Positions 22,174 to 28,173 of a stretch of DNA of 36,784 nt are shown here, one piece after another. Under the pieces are notes generated by a model. The model did no database searches. It saw nothing but the letters and a program-made list of their open reading frames with translations, and was not told where the DNA came from. The first letter of the stretch is position 1. Each line of letters begins with the position of its first letter. A program made the position numbers and the translations under genes. Origin of the DNA: Clostridiales bacterium (GTDB lineage Bacteria; Bacillota; Clostridia; Oscillospirales; Oscillospiraceae); NCBI GenBank assembly GCA_022764045.1, contig JALERU010000051.1:1-36784 (forward strand), read 5' to 3'.

Positions 22174-22242
22174 TCAGGAATCACACAAACAGCTCGGGCA
22201 CGGGATTAGCTCTGGCGGCGGCGTCCGATTTTTCTTACTCAT
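22174..22242 (-). CDS. 22-codon leader frame ending at TGA, in frame with next gene
   Basis: ATG at 22,242 follows AAAGGAG at ideal spacing and reads MSKKNRTPPPELIPCPSCLC, then DS and a TGA. The frame then continues without another stop into the 79-residue frame downstream. The good ribosome site lies here and not at the downstream TTG. This suggests one original protein of about 109 codons with four-Cys clusters on each side of the TGA. Either a nonsense mutation or stop-codon readthrough is possible. Confidence 0.5.
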   Translation of the reverse strand: MSKKNRTPPPELIPCPSCLCDS

Positions 22243-22264
22243 TGAGTTCTCCTTTCCAGTCAAA

Positions 22265-23623
22265 TCAAAATGGCAGGTCCTTATCCGGCCCGGTCAGTTC
22301 CTCCAGATCCTGGGCGGCCCCTTTTGATCTGGCCCTCTGCTTTGCCGCCCTTCCCACCTCGACGTAATGGGAAGATACTTTACAGGGCTTCTCAATCTCC
22401 CGGAAGGTCTGGGTCGATCCATCAAATGCCATCTCTATGTATCCGCCAGCGAACCCCTTTTTGTTTTTCGCGATCCGCAAATTTCTGGGAGAGGCTTTGT
22501 CTTCTTCGTTGGTTTTGTAGAGCAGGAAAACGGCGTCCGCATCCTGTTCAATTTGCCCGGATTCTCTGAGACTGTAAAGGCCTGGAACTTTACTCCTTGC
22601 AGCCCTATCTGGACGGGAAAGCTGGGAGAGGGCAACGACCAAAATCCCAAGGGAGACGGCCATGTTGTGAAGGTCCATAGAGACCAAGGAGACCCCGCCG
22701 AAGCGATCTCCACGTTTGACCTCCCGACCGGGATTGACGATCTGGAGGTAGTCCACATAGACCACATCATAACCCTTGGCTACGGCCACATTCCTGATAT
22801 CTGCCACGGTCATCCCATTCGCGTGGATCACGTCCAGCTGACGGGACGCAAACTCCGGGCCAATGTCGATGACTTTCTGGCGCTCATCTTCCTGCAGCTT
22901 ATGGGTCCGGATCCTTGTGGAGTCCACCGATGCCGCCATGGCGTGGAGACGGTCGTAGACTTCATCGGGGTTTGTCTCGAAGGAAAAATACCCGACCCTT
23001 TTGGCCGCTGTCTGCTCCCAGGCCATCTGGACGGACAGCGCCGTCTTCCCGGCGCTGGGCCGTCCGCCCAGAATCACAAAGTCTCCCAGGGAGGACAGCA
23101 CCGTCTCGCTCAGTTTTGGGAATCCCCAGGGAATATACTCCGCCTTCTCATCCTGCCGGGCCAAGAATTCCAAGTGGCCTTCTTTGGCGCTCACCACGCG
23201 CAGGGCGGCCCTCTGGACCACCGCCTTGTTTGCTTCGGCCAAGAGTTCCTTCGCCTCCTCCGTGGTGTTGCATCCCGCCAGCGCCAGGCCCAATGCCTGC
23301 ATCTTTGCCACCTGGGCCTGCTCTACCAGCAGATCCACATAGGCCGAGCAGTTGGCCGCTGTGGGCGTCACGTCCATGATCTGAAGCATCATCGACGTGT
23401 AATCCTCGCCGACAATGCCACGGACCGTGACCGGGTCAATGGGCCGACCCTCTTGGTGCAGCCGCTTGGCAGCGGAGAAGAGGGTCCGATACTCCCCGGT
23501 GTACTGGTCTTCCCGAGTGCGGAGGAAGACTTCCCCGGCACATCGGTCCGCGTCCAGCAGCAGGGAACCAATTACGCCCAGCTGGGCGTCCAAATGCTGG
23601 TTCTGGCCTTTTCCCTTGCTCAT
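22265..23623 (-). CDS. Replicative DNA helicase, DnaB-like
   Basis: A 452-residue protein. The N-terminal DnaB domain (HLDAQLGVIGSLLLDADRCAGEVFLRT; about 10-105) is followed by a RecA-like ATPase with Walker A GGRPSAGKTALSVQMAWEQ (186-204), Walker B VVYVDYLQIV and the loop LSQLSRPDRA. It unwinds the phage replication fork as a hexamer. Its ATG overlaps the stop of the initiator gene (ATGA), so the two are made together, as in lambda P or SPP1-type replication modules. Confidence 0.93.
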   Translation of the reverse strand: MSKGKGQNQHLDAQLGVIGSLLLDADRCAGEVFLRTREDQYTGEYRTLFSAAKRLHQEGRPIDPVTVRGIVGEDYTSMMLQIMDVTPTAANCSAYVDLLVEQAQVAKMQALGLALAGCNTTEEAKELLAEANKAVVQRAALRVVSAKEGHLEFLARQDEKAEYIPWGFPKLSETVLSSLGDFVILGGRPSAGKTALSVQMAWEQTAAKRVGYFSFETNPDEVYDRLHAMAASVDSTRIRTHKLQEDERQKVIDIGPEFASRQLDVIHANGMTVADIRNVAVAKGYDVVYVDYLQIVNPGREVKRGDRFGGVSLVSMDLHNMAVSLGILVVALSQLSRPDRAARSKVPGLYSLRESGQIEQDADAVFLLYKTNEEDKASPRNLRIAKNKKGFAGGYIEMAFDGSTQTFREIEKPCKVSSHYVEVGRAAKQRARSKGAAQDLEELTGPDKDLPF

Positions 23624-24414
23624 AGCCTATAGCTCCCCTTCGGCTCCCTCCTGGCGGAATCCGGCGGGGCCGTTTTAATCTCATCCTCCCACCGCCGGTT
23701 TTTGATCCACCGGCAGGCGTAGGGAATCCCGATCCCTCGCTGCCACTCCTCCGATTGCAGCGCCCGGGCCAAGCCCAGGGCCATCTCCTGGAGCAGGCTA
23801 TCTGATGGCTTGAGTGCATCCCACTCCCGGATGGCTGCCTGCTTGTCCCGCCCGCAGGGATAGGACCCCCAGAACCGGGCGAACCGCTCCGGCTTCCAGT
23901 CCGGCGCCTTCTTGACTTCCCGCTTTTTCCGGGATCGCGTGTCCCCCGGTGGGGGGACTATAGGGGGGTTATTCTCTAAGTGATTGATTAACTTAGTATT
24001 TAATTGCGTTAGGTTTTCCGTCAACGGGTTTTCCGTCGACGGAAAACCTGACAACGGTGGCTGCTCTTCTACCGTTGTCAGGTTTTCGGACAACGGTGCT
24101 TCCTCTGCATCTTCCGCCTGCTGAGTGGACTCAAAGATTACGTATTCATTCGCGGAAAACTCTCCGTCCTCGGCATGGGTTTGCCGCCGTTTCATATACC
24201 CGGCCTCCTCAAGCTCTACCAGAGCCGCCCGGATCGCCGTCTTGCCCTCTTTGCAAATGCTGGCAAGGCCTGCGACAGTGTAATCCCATCCCTCTGGCAG
24301 ACTGAGCATCTTTGACAGCAAGCCGACAGCCTTGAGGCTGAGCCGTTGGTCCTGAAGATGGTAGTTCGCCATTACGGTGTAGTTTCTCGTTTTTTCAATG
24401 CGGATAACGGCCAC
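23620..24414 (-). CDS. Phage replication initiator / replisome organizer (winged helix)
   Basis: A 264-residue protein from GTG at 24,414 (GGAGGTGACG directly upstream; the longer frame has no ribosome site). The N-terminal winged helix (about 1-105: TVMANYHLQDQRLSLKAVGLLSKMLSLP, ASICKEGKTAIRAALVELEEAGYMKRR) is followed by a low-complexity linker (about 110-175) and a C-terminal domain of lambda O/DnaD-like type (RFARFWGSYPCGRDKQAAIREWDAL). It would bind the origin and load the downstream helicase. The linker is encoded by iteron-like repeats, which are probably its own binding sites. Confidence 0.85.
   Translation of the reverse strand: MAVIRIEKTRNYTVMANYHLQDQRLSLKAVGLLSKMLSLPEGWDYTVAGLASICKEGKTAIRAALVELEEAGYMKRRQTHAEDGEFSANEYVIFESTQQAEDAEEAPLSENLTTVEEQPPLSGFPSTENPLTENLTQLNTKLINHLENNPPIVPPPGDTRSRKKREVKKAPDWKPERFARFWGSYPCGRDKQAAIREWDALKPSDSLLQEMALGLARALQSEEWQRGIGIPYACRWIKNRRWEDEIKTAPPDSARREPKGSYRL
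23966..24097. other. Candidate phage replication origin (iterons plus AT-rich stretch)
   Basis: Four copies of a 16-base element lie inside the initiator gene: GGTTTTCCGTCAACGG at 24,012-24,027, GGTTTTCCGTCGACGG at 24,027-24,042, the same on the opposite strand at 24,033-24,048, and GGTTTTCGGACAACGG at 24,081-24,096. An ACCGTTGTC/GACAACGGT palindrome (24,071-24,097) overlaps the last. Next to them 23,969-24,010 is AT-rich in an otherwise GC-rich gene. Iterons within the initiator gene beside an AT-rich segment are the lambda-type origin plan. Confidence 0.7.
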
Positions 24415-24445
24415 ACCGTCACCTCCTTTCTCGGGCAATCTGGCG

Positions 24446-24656
24446 TCATTCTGTGGATACAAAGATATCAGATTTAAGATACAAAGCGGGGCGCGCCGCG
24501 AAGTCCGGGTTGATGACGCTGCTGCCGTACACGGTGCCATCCGCGTTGACGCCGTACGCGTAGGTGGAGTCGGAGCTCGGGGAGCTTTCTGTTGTCCACA
24601 CCGTCCAGCGTGAACCGCTCACCAGGACGGACATCACATAACCGAATTTTCTTCAT
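24446..24656 (-). pseudogene. Internally deleted DUF6273-like protein gene
   Basis: ATG at 24,656 has an excellent ribosome site (AGGAGG) and reads MKKIRLCDVRPGERFTLDGV in one frame. Around 24,595 the sensible reading moves to another frame: WTTESSPSSDSTYAYGVNADGT and then INPDFAARPALYLKSDIFVSTE. The second part matches the C-terminal end of DUF6273 proteins (VNPDFGVRPALNLKSDI-like), while the N-terminal part is their usual beginning. The family middle is missing, so this looks like an out-of-frame internal deletion. It lies at the start of the replication operon. Confidence 0.6.
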
Positions 24657-24673
24657 GACATATCCTCCTATCA

Positions 24674-24982
24674 TCAAACTGCCCGGAGCTTAGACCGCTC
24701 CAGCGCCTGCGCTACTTCAGTGGCCAGGAACCGCGGCCGCCCGTTGATCTCAATGGGCACGATCCCATTTTCCTGGACCCACCGCTTCGCGCAGGCCCGG
24801 TTGTTCAGCCCCAGCACTTTCAGGAGATCCACCATCTGGAGGCTCATCCCAAACATCTCGATCAGCTTGTCCTCAAGCTGCTTGTTCTTCTTCACCGGCG
24901 ACCGCCGCTTTTTCGCGGGGTCGCCAGCGTTTCCCTGGGGACCCCTTAACGCCCCAGGGTCACAGATTTTCACTCTCAGCAC
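24674..24982 (-). CDS. Small basic DNA-binding-like protein (102 aa)
   Basis: From GTG at 24,982 (GAGGAGGG upstream, overlapping the end of the preceding gene). An earlier ATG at 25,033 lies within that gene without a ribosome site. After a basic stretch (KKRRSPVKKNKQ) comes a likely helix-turn-helix: MSLQMVDLLKVLGLNNRACAKRWVQENGIVPIEINGRPRFLATEVAQALE. This looks like an excisionase/MerR-type winged-helix layout (..GRPRFLATEVAQ..), so an excisionase or regulator is possible. It is in the early minus-strand operon. Confidence 0.5.
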   Translation of the reverse strand: MLRVKICDPGALRGPQGNAGDPAKKRRSPVKKNKQLEDKLIEMFGMSLQMVDLLKVLGLNNRACAKRWVQENGIVPIEINGRPRFLATEVAQALERSKLRAV

Positions 24983-25296
24983 TCTCTTTCCCTCCTCTCG
25001 CAAAAGTCCGGGCATGATATGCACTTCTTGCATGCGGCGACAACCTTGTTTTGAGGGAAGGAAGTCCCGCTAAGAATGGCTCCACTATCAGGGTCATGGA
25101 TAACTGGTACATACTGGATGACTGCATATTCGCACCGGAAACAATAGATCCCCGCGCATTCTGGGAGACGGGCTGCGCGCTTTTGGGCCTCGCTGTACTC
25201 AGAAAGCATAATCCTGAGCCTCTTGGCCTCGCTTTCTGTCACCCTGAGGCGAGATACAGGCACATATCCAATGAATCCCATAATCTTCTCAAACAT
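24976..25296 (-). CDS. Hypothetical Cys-rich early protein (106 aa)
   Basis: ATG at 25,296 follows GAGGACGA. An N-terminal helical region (TESEAKRLRIMLSEYSEAQKRAARL) is followed by a Cys pair CFRC, a beta-like stretch, and a Cys-rich end CKKCISCPDFCERREREC that may bind zinc. It overlaps its neighbours on both sides by 7-8 bases, so it belongs to a coupled early operon. No family recognised. Confidence 0.6.
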   Translation of the reverse strand: MFEKIMGFIGYVPVSRLRVTESEAKRLRIMLSEYSEAQKRAARLPECAGIYCFRCEYAVIQYVPVIHDPDSGAILSGTSFPQNKVVAACKKCISCPDFCERREREC

Positions 25297-25606
25297 TCGT
25301 CCTCGCCTCCTTCCGCAGCATCCCCCGGCTTTGAAGCTCCTGGAAGCTCAGGGTAACCACGTCTCTATGGACCTGCTCCCCGTTCCGGTAAACCGAGAAG
25401 GCAATGAACGGCAGCCCCGCCAGGGCGGCTAAGTAGGCGCGATAACTGGCACCCCTCATGACCCAGCGCATTTCAACGGCACCATGATCCAGGTAACGAA
25501 AATCAGTCTCTGACTTCTTCGCCAGAGGGAACTCAAACTCGACCAGGTACCTGGTCTCCCGCACCAGCTTTGTCATGCTGGTGAGGTTCGCGCAGATTTT
25601 ATACAT
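25289..25606 (-). CDS. Hypothetical early protein (105 aa)
   Basis: A mixed alpha/beta protein: MYKICANLTSMTKLVRETRYLVEFEFPLAKK, then YRAYLAALAGLPFIAFSVYRNGEQVHRDVVTLSF. ATG at 25,606 follows GAGGATGCC. No recognised domain or motif. It lies in the early minus-strand operon between two other small unknown genes. Confidence 0.6.
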   Translation of the reverse strand: MYKICANLTSMTKLVRETRYLVEFEFPLAKKSETDFRYLDHGAVEMRWVMRGASYRAYLAALAGLPFIAFSVYRNGEQVHRDVVTLSFQELQSRGMLRKEARTNV

Positions 25607-25618
25607 AAGGCATCCTCC

Positions 25619-25774
25619 TCAATACGGTTCTGGATACGCGGCATCAACGATCTTTTTCCGATCCTCCCAATCAAGATTGGGGTCCATCCGTGCACGCTCC
25701 ACAATGTTGTAGGTTATTTGGGGCCCCGCCCCCTTCAGGGCTTTGATATAGTCTTGGACTGCGAAAACCTTCAT
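25619..25774 (-). CDS. Small hypothetical early protein (51 aa)
   Basis: ATG at 25,774 follows GGAGGAACT. The product MKVFAVQDYIKALKGAGPQI... is 51 residues, ending ...WEDRKKIVDAAYPEPY; it is mostly helical in appearance. Longer frames starting upstream overlap a different gene and lack ribosome sites. No function recognised. Confidence 0.55.
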   Translation of the reverse strand: MKVFAVQDYIKALKGAGPQITYNIVERARMDPNLDWEDRKKIVDAAYPEPY

Positions 25775-25833
25775 AGTTCCTCCGTTCTCTGCGCGCCGGC
25801 CTTCGCCAAAAGGCCGGCGCTTTTCCTCGCGGC

Positions 25834-25995
25834 TCACTCGAAGCCGCCTTTCCGGCCCAGGCAAAGCAGATCGCCCCGGACCCTATGGTCACGGAGACGC
25901 TGCCGCGCTTCTGCCTCGGTCTTGGCCTGCTGTTCATAGATGGTGCTCCAGGCATCATCTGCCGCAAACCAGTAGATCCGTTCATTTCCGTTCAT
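25834..25995 (-). CDS. Small hypothetical early protein (53 aa)
   Basis: ATG at 25,995 follows GGGGGTTCTTTT. The product is MNGNERIYWFAADDAWSTIY followed by a charged helix (QQAKTEAEARQRLRDHRVRG). The aromatic beta-like start and charged helix resemble other tiny phage early proteins. No family recognised. Confidence 0.5.
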   Translation of the reverse strand: MNGNERIYWFAADDAWSTIYEQQAKTEAEARQRLRDHRVRGDLLCLGRKGGFE

Positions 25996-26023
25996 AAAAG
26001 AACCCCCAAAGATAACTAATTCG

Positions 26024-26200
26024 TCACGCGCCAGGCGGGCAAGCCTGCACGGCGGTTGCAGTCGGCGCGTTCTCCACGCCACCATTGACTGCGGCCTCCA
26101 CCCCCTCGGCGAAGCCCAGGAAATATTCCTTCTTCTCCTCGGGGATGGCCTCCAGGGCCTTTGCCAAGGCCCGGCAGATCCTCTTTTCCTTCTCGGACAT
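26024..26200 (-). CDS. Small hypothetical early protein (58 aa)
   Basis: ATG at 26,200 follows AAGGAGGTGATGGT, a near-perfect ribosome site. The product begins MSEKEKRICRALAKALEAIP and continues EEKKEYFLGFAEGVEAA, a helical pattern (RAL..AL..IPEEKKEYFLGFAEGV) seen in many small clostridial phage proteins near the regulatory region. Its ribosome site lies inside the duplicated segment that carries the plus-strand promoter at 26,216-26,244. Function unknown. Confidence 0.6.
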   Translation of the reverse strand: MSEKEKRICRALAKALEAIPEEKKEYFLGFAEGVEAAVNGGVENAPTATAVQACPPGA

Positions 26201-26203
26201 ACC

Positions 26204-26262
26204 ATCACCTCCTTCTTGCCTCTCTCTCCGTCCCGTGGTAGAATGGAGGCGGAAAAAGGGGG
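26204..26262 (+). repeat. Duplicated promoter segment, copy A
   Basis: This stretch and 26,839-26,898 share the same layout, ATCACCT-CTTCTTGCC-CTCT...CCCGTGGTAGAATGGAGGCGG-AAA-GGGG, with few differences. Each copy sits directly upstream of a plus-strand gene and carries the promoter. The rest of the two genes is unrelated, so only the control region was duplicated. Confidence 0.75.
26216..26244 (+). promoter_or_regulatory. Promoter of the DUF2513-like gene
   Basis: TTGCCT (26,216-26,221), 17 bases, then TAGAAT (26,239-26,244), with a TG one base before the -10 box (extended -10). It lies inside the duplicated segment and faces away from the early minus-strand genes. Confidence 0.65.
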
Positions 26263-26272
26263 TGAACTTATT

Positions 26273-26668
26273 ATGAAATTAAATCCTGATTGCGTTCGGG
26301 CCACCATGCTTGCAATCGAAAGCTTTTCATTTGGCGAAGAATGTCGAATGAATGAACTGATGGGAAAGCCAGAAGTTTCTGGATACTCAGAGGATGACGT
26401 GCAGTATACCTGTCTAAAGCTCTTCGAGGCAGGATATATAAAAGCACTTACCATTCATCCAATGCGTTCCCCCGAGTTAGTTACTGTCGTATCTGACTTA
26501 ACATATCTTGGGCACGAATTCTTAAACACCATTCGCGCAGAAAAAAACTGGGCAAAAGTCAAATCCACAGCAAAAGCTGCCGGCGTGTTTTCTCTGAAAG
26601 GATTGCATGAAATTGGATTGCAAGTTGCCGCTGCGGCAATCACATCTGCACTTCAACAGATTCTGTAA
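26273..26668 (+). CDS. DUF2513-like protein
   Basis: A 131-residue protein from ATG at 26,273 (GGGGGTGA upstream); an earlier start would fall in the promoter. The pattern MKLNPDCVRATMLAIESFSF, then YSEDDVQYTCLKLFEAGYIKAL and VVSDLTYLGHEFLNTIRAEKNWAKVKSTA, is that of DUF2513, a winged-helix-like family frequent in prophages and mobile elements. It is embedded antisense within the early lytic operon and converges with the 54-residue gene (29-base overlap). Constitutive expression in the lysogen is likely. A regulatory or defence-related role is possible but not shown. Confidence 0.8.
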   Translation: MKLNPDCVRATMLAIESFSFGEECRMNELMGKPEVSGYSEDDVQYTCLKLFEAGYIKALTIHPMRSPELVTVVSDLTYLGHEFLNTIRAEKNWAKVKSTAKAAGVFSLKGLHEIGLQVAAAAITSALQQIL

Positions 26669-26804
26669 TTGCAACATGAAGCGTCAAGAAAGTTCCTTGT
26701 GCGCTTTCTTCAAGCTGATACTCTAAAACATCGTGGATCTCGTTGCCATCAACAACGATTTTCACGGTGTTTTTGTTTGTTTCGATTCTCACAGACCGTG
26801 CCAT
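26640..26804 (-). CDS. Small hypothetical protein (54 aa)
   Basis: ATG at 26,804 follows AAAGGAGATGAGAGG. The product MARSVRIETNKNTVKIVVDG... is 54 residues, ends ...GTFLTLHVAITESVEVQM and looks like a small beta-rich fold. It overlaps the 3' end of the DUF2513-like gene on the other strand by 29 bases. No family recognised. Confidence 0.5.
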   Translation of the reverse strand: MARSVRIETNKNTVKIVVDGNEIHDVLEYQLEESAQGTFLTLHVAITESVEVQM

Positions 26805-26838
26805 CCTCTCATCTCCTTTCTCCTGGGTTGGATATGCT

Positions 26839-26898
26839 ATCACCTTCTTCTTGCCCCTCTCCCTATCCCGTGGTAGAATGGAGGCGGAGAAAAGGGGG
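26839..26898 (+). repeat. Duplicated promoter segment, copy B
   Basis: The partner of 26,204-26,262. The core CCCGTGGTAGAATGGAGGCGG is identical in both; differences are concentrated in the spacer and after the AAAA run. It drives the membrane/coiled-coil gene at 26,932. Confidence 0.75.
26851..26879 (+). promoter_or_regulatory. Promoter of the membrane/coiled-coil gene
   Basis: TTGCCC (26,851-26,856), 17 bases, TAGAAT (26,874-26,879) with an extended -10 TG. It has the same layout as the promoter at 26,216-26,244, so both genes should be expressed under the same conditions. Confidence 0.65.
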
Positions 26899-26931
26899 GA
26901 CTTAAATCACTCTTAGAAGGAGGCAACAGAC

Positions 26932-27726
26932 TTGAAATTAGAAGACACCCTTGAGCAATACAAAAAATTGCACTGTTCGATTTCTCAAGCGTCAGAACTT
27001 ACGCATCAACTGGATGCCATCCGAGCATCTCTTTTAACCCCGCAAAAATTCCTTGCTTTTTCCCCTTCGTCGCAAATATTAAATGCCGTTAACCATCTGA
27101 ACAAAAGCACAATGGCTCTTACATCTCTCAGGGCTCAAACCAGCTTTTCAACTGTAATCAATGAAGCAACTAGCAATCTAACCGTATTTACCCAGTCAAC
27201 CGATAAGCTCAACTCGGTTTTTTCGGCACAGAGCCAAACACTTCAATGCACTGCCGCTTTTTCTCTTGGAGTAAAGCGCTATAATGCTATTATTCAAGCG
27301 TTTTCTAAAGCTGTAACCGCATCAGAACCTTACATCCCTCCAGAAGAAGTGCACCAAGTCGAAAATGTGATTCCTGCCGTTCAGCAAAAGAAACATCGTC
27401 TATCTATTTCCGACGTTTTAGCTTTAATCAGTATCCTAGTTACCATCTATACTTCAATCATTAGCTCACGACCAAACGATCAACTTGATCGCATTATTAC
27501 TCAAAATGACATCATAATTAGTCAACAAGAAGAACTGATTCCTCTGAAACAAGAAGACCTGAAGTTAATGGAGGCTCTGAACACCCTGCGTGATAGCATC
27601 AATCTGTTGACTGATGAGGTCGAGTTGCTCCAAGAGGAACTCGAAAGATCCAATAATTTGTCCGACTGTGGAGAACTGCCGGATCTCAACGATAGCCAGC
27701 AGCAAGGTACTGATTCCCAAGAGTAA
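26932..27726 (+). CDS. Unknown membrane/coiled-coil cargo protein (264 aa)
   Basis: Starts at TTG 26,932 behind AGAAGGAGG. I recognise no family. Residues 1-140 are helical and rich in Ser, Thr, Gln and Asn, with spaced hydrophobics. Residues about 159-178 (ISDVLALISILVTIYTSIIS) form one membrane span. Residues about 186-245 form a strong coiled coil (QNDIIISQQEELIPLKQEDL, then LLTDEVELLQEELERSN), ending in an acidic tail. It is AT-rich compared with the structural genes and sits behind a duplicated promoter. The layout of sensor-like region, span and coiled coil suggests a membrane-anchored exclusion or abortive-infection protein, but that is inference. Confidence 0.65.
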   Translation: MKLEDTLEQYKKLHCSISQASELTHQLDAIRASLLTPQKFLAFSPSSQILNAVNHLNKSTMALTSLRAQTSFSTVINEATSNLTVFTQSTDKLNSVFSAQSQTLQCTAAFSLGVKRYNAIIQAFSKAVTASEPYIPPEEVHQVENVIPAVQQKKHRLSISDVLALISILVTIYTSIISSRPNDQLDRIITQNDIIISQQEELIPLKQEDLKLMEALNTLRDSINLLTDEVELLQEELERSNNLSDCGELPDLNDSQQQGTDSQE

Positions 27727-27804
27727 GCAAACTCGCTCTACTCTTTTCACCCTCTGGCAAAGTTGCTTTCCATTGAGCGTCTGTAATTTCCCATCCTTAC
27801 CCAT
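27565..27804 (-). CDS. Possible small membrane protein after cro (79 aa)
   Basis: ATG at 27,804 follows AGAGGGAGAGGGGG, with the Cro-like gene ending just upstream, so it reads as the second gene of the early transcript. It starts MGKDGKLQTLNGKQLCQRVK and has one hydrophobic span (VCLLLGISTLLLAIVEI). However, 162 bases overlap the 3' end of the opposite membrane/coiled-coil gene, and the antisense of a coiled coil often looks open. It may be real or a shadow; the ribosome site and position are in its favour. Confidence 0.4.
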   Translation of the reverse strand: MGKDGKLQTLNGKQLCQRVKRVERVCLLLGISTLLLAIVEIRQFSTVGQIIGSFEFLLEQLDLISQQIDAITQGVQSLH

Positions 27805-27809
27805 TTCTC

Positions 27810-28022
27810 TCACCCCCTCTCCCTCTGCTCCAACTCCACAATATCCGCAATCCGCATCCCGAAAACAGACGCAAGACCATACACAAGCGACATGTCCATA
27901 TTCTTTTGCCGTTTTCCTCTCTCAATCGCACAGTAATAACTTTCGGAAATGCCAAGTTTCTGACTGACCTCCTTCATGGTCATGCTCTTCTCAGTTCGAA
28001 CATCTTTCAACCATCCTCTCAT
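27810..28022 (-). CDS. Cro-like XRE-family regulator (70 aa)
   Basis: ATG at 28,022 gives 70 residues: MRGWLKDVRTEKSMTMKEVS followed by QKLGISESYYCAIERGKRQK and ending SVFGMRIADIVELEQRERG. The helix-turn-helix (MTMKEVSQKLGISESYYCAIE) is complete. It is transcribed from the promoter at 28,066-28,093 away from the repressor gene, the place of cro. It probably binds the operators at 28,039-28,143 and shuts off repressor synthesis in the lytic phase. The longer frame upstream crosses the promoter and is not used. Confidence 0.8.
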   Translation of the reverse strand: MRGWLKDVRTEKSMTMKEVSQKLGISESYYCAIERGKRQKNMDMSLVYGLASVFGMRIADIVELEQRERG

Positions 28023-28038
28023 AAAACCACCGCCATAC

Positions 28039-28055
28039 CTTTTCAATTTGTGAAG
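28039..28055. promoter_or_regulatory. Operator-like palindrome O1
   Basis: CTTTTC-AATTT-GTGAAG fits the 17-base pattern CTTnTC-N5-GnnAAG shared by four sites in this intergenic region. It lies in the early leader, downstream of the minus-strand -10 box. Confidence 0.55.
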
Positions 28056-28065
28056 TACCATCTCT

Positions 28066-28093
28066 ATAATAACACTACTTCTCGAAATGTCAA
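28066..28093 (-). promoter_or_regulatory. Early lytic promoter (PR-like)
   Basis: On the minus strand TTGACA (28,093-28,088) and TATTAT (28,071-28,066) with a 16-base spacer. The -35 box lies inside operator O2, so repressor bound there would block RNA polymerase. It drives the Cro-like gene and the early/replication operon. Confidence 0.75.
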
Positions 28094-28094
28094 G
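28078..28094. promoter_or_regulatory. Operator-like palindrome O2
   Basis: CTTCTC-GAAAT-GTCAAG, with one half site imperfect, overlaps the -35 box of the early promoter. Confidence 0.55.
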
Positions 28095-28100
28095 ATTTTT

Positions 28101-28117
28101 CTTGTCTTTTTGAGAAG
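28101..28117. promoter_or_regulatory. Operator-like palindrome O3
   Basis: CTTGTC-TTTTT-GAGAAG, centred between the two divergent promoters; spacing to O2 is 23 bases centre to centre, about two helical turns. Confidence 0.6.
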
Positions 28118-28126
28118 GTATATTTA

Positions 28127-28143
28127 CTTTTCGATTTGAAAAG
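28127..28143. promoter_or_regulatory. Operator-like palindrome O4 (perfect)
   Basis: CTTTTC-GATTT-GAAAAG is perfectly symmetric, 7+5+7 with the flanking A and T. It overlaps the region where the repressor promoter must lie (a possible TATAAG -10 at 28,152-28,157), so it may serve autoregulation. Confidence 0.65.
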
Positions 28144-28173
28144 TTTAAGGTATAAGAAAGAGGAGGGGTACCC

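Noticed and set aside
24446-24637. A separate 63-codon gene beginning MMSVLVSGSRW
   Set aside because: This start lies inside the reading of the ATG at 24,656, which has the only good ribosome site; the conserved family pieces are split between two frames, so a deletion remnant fits better.
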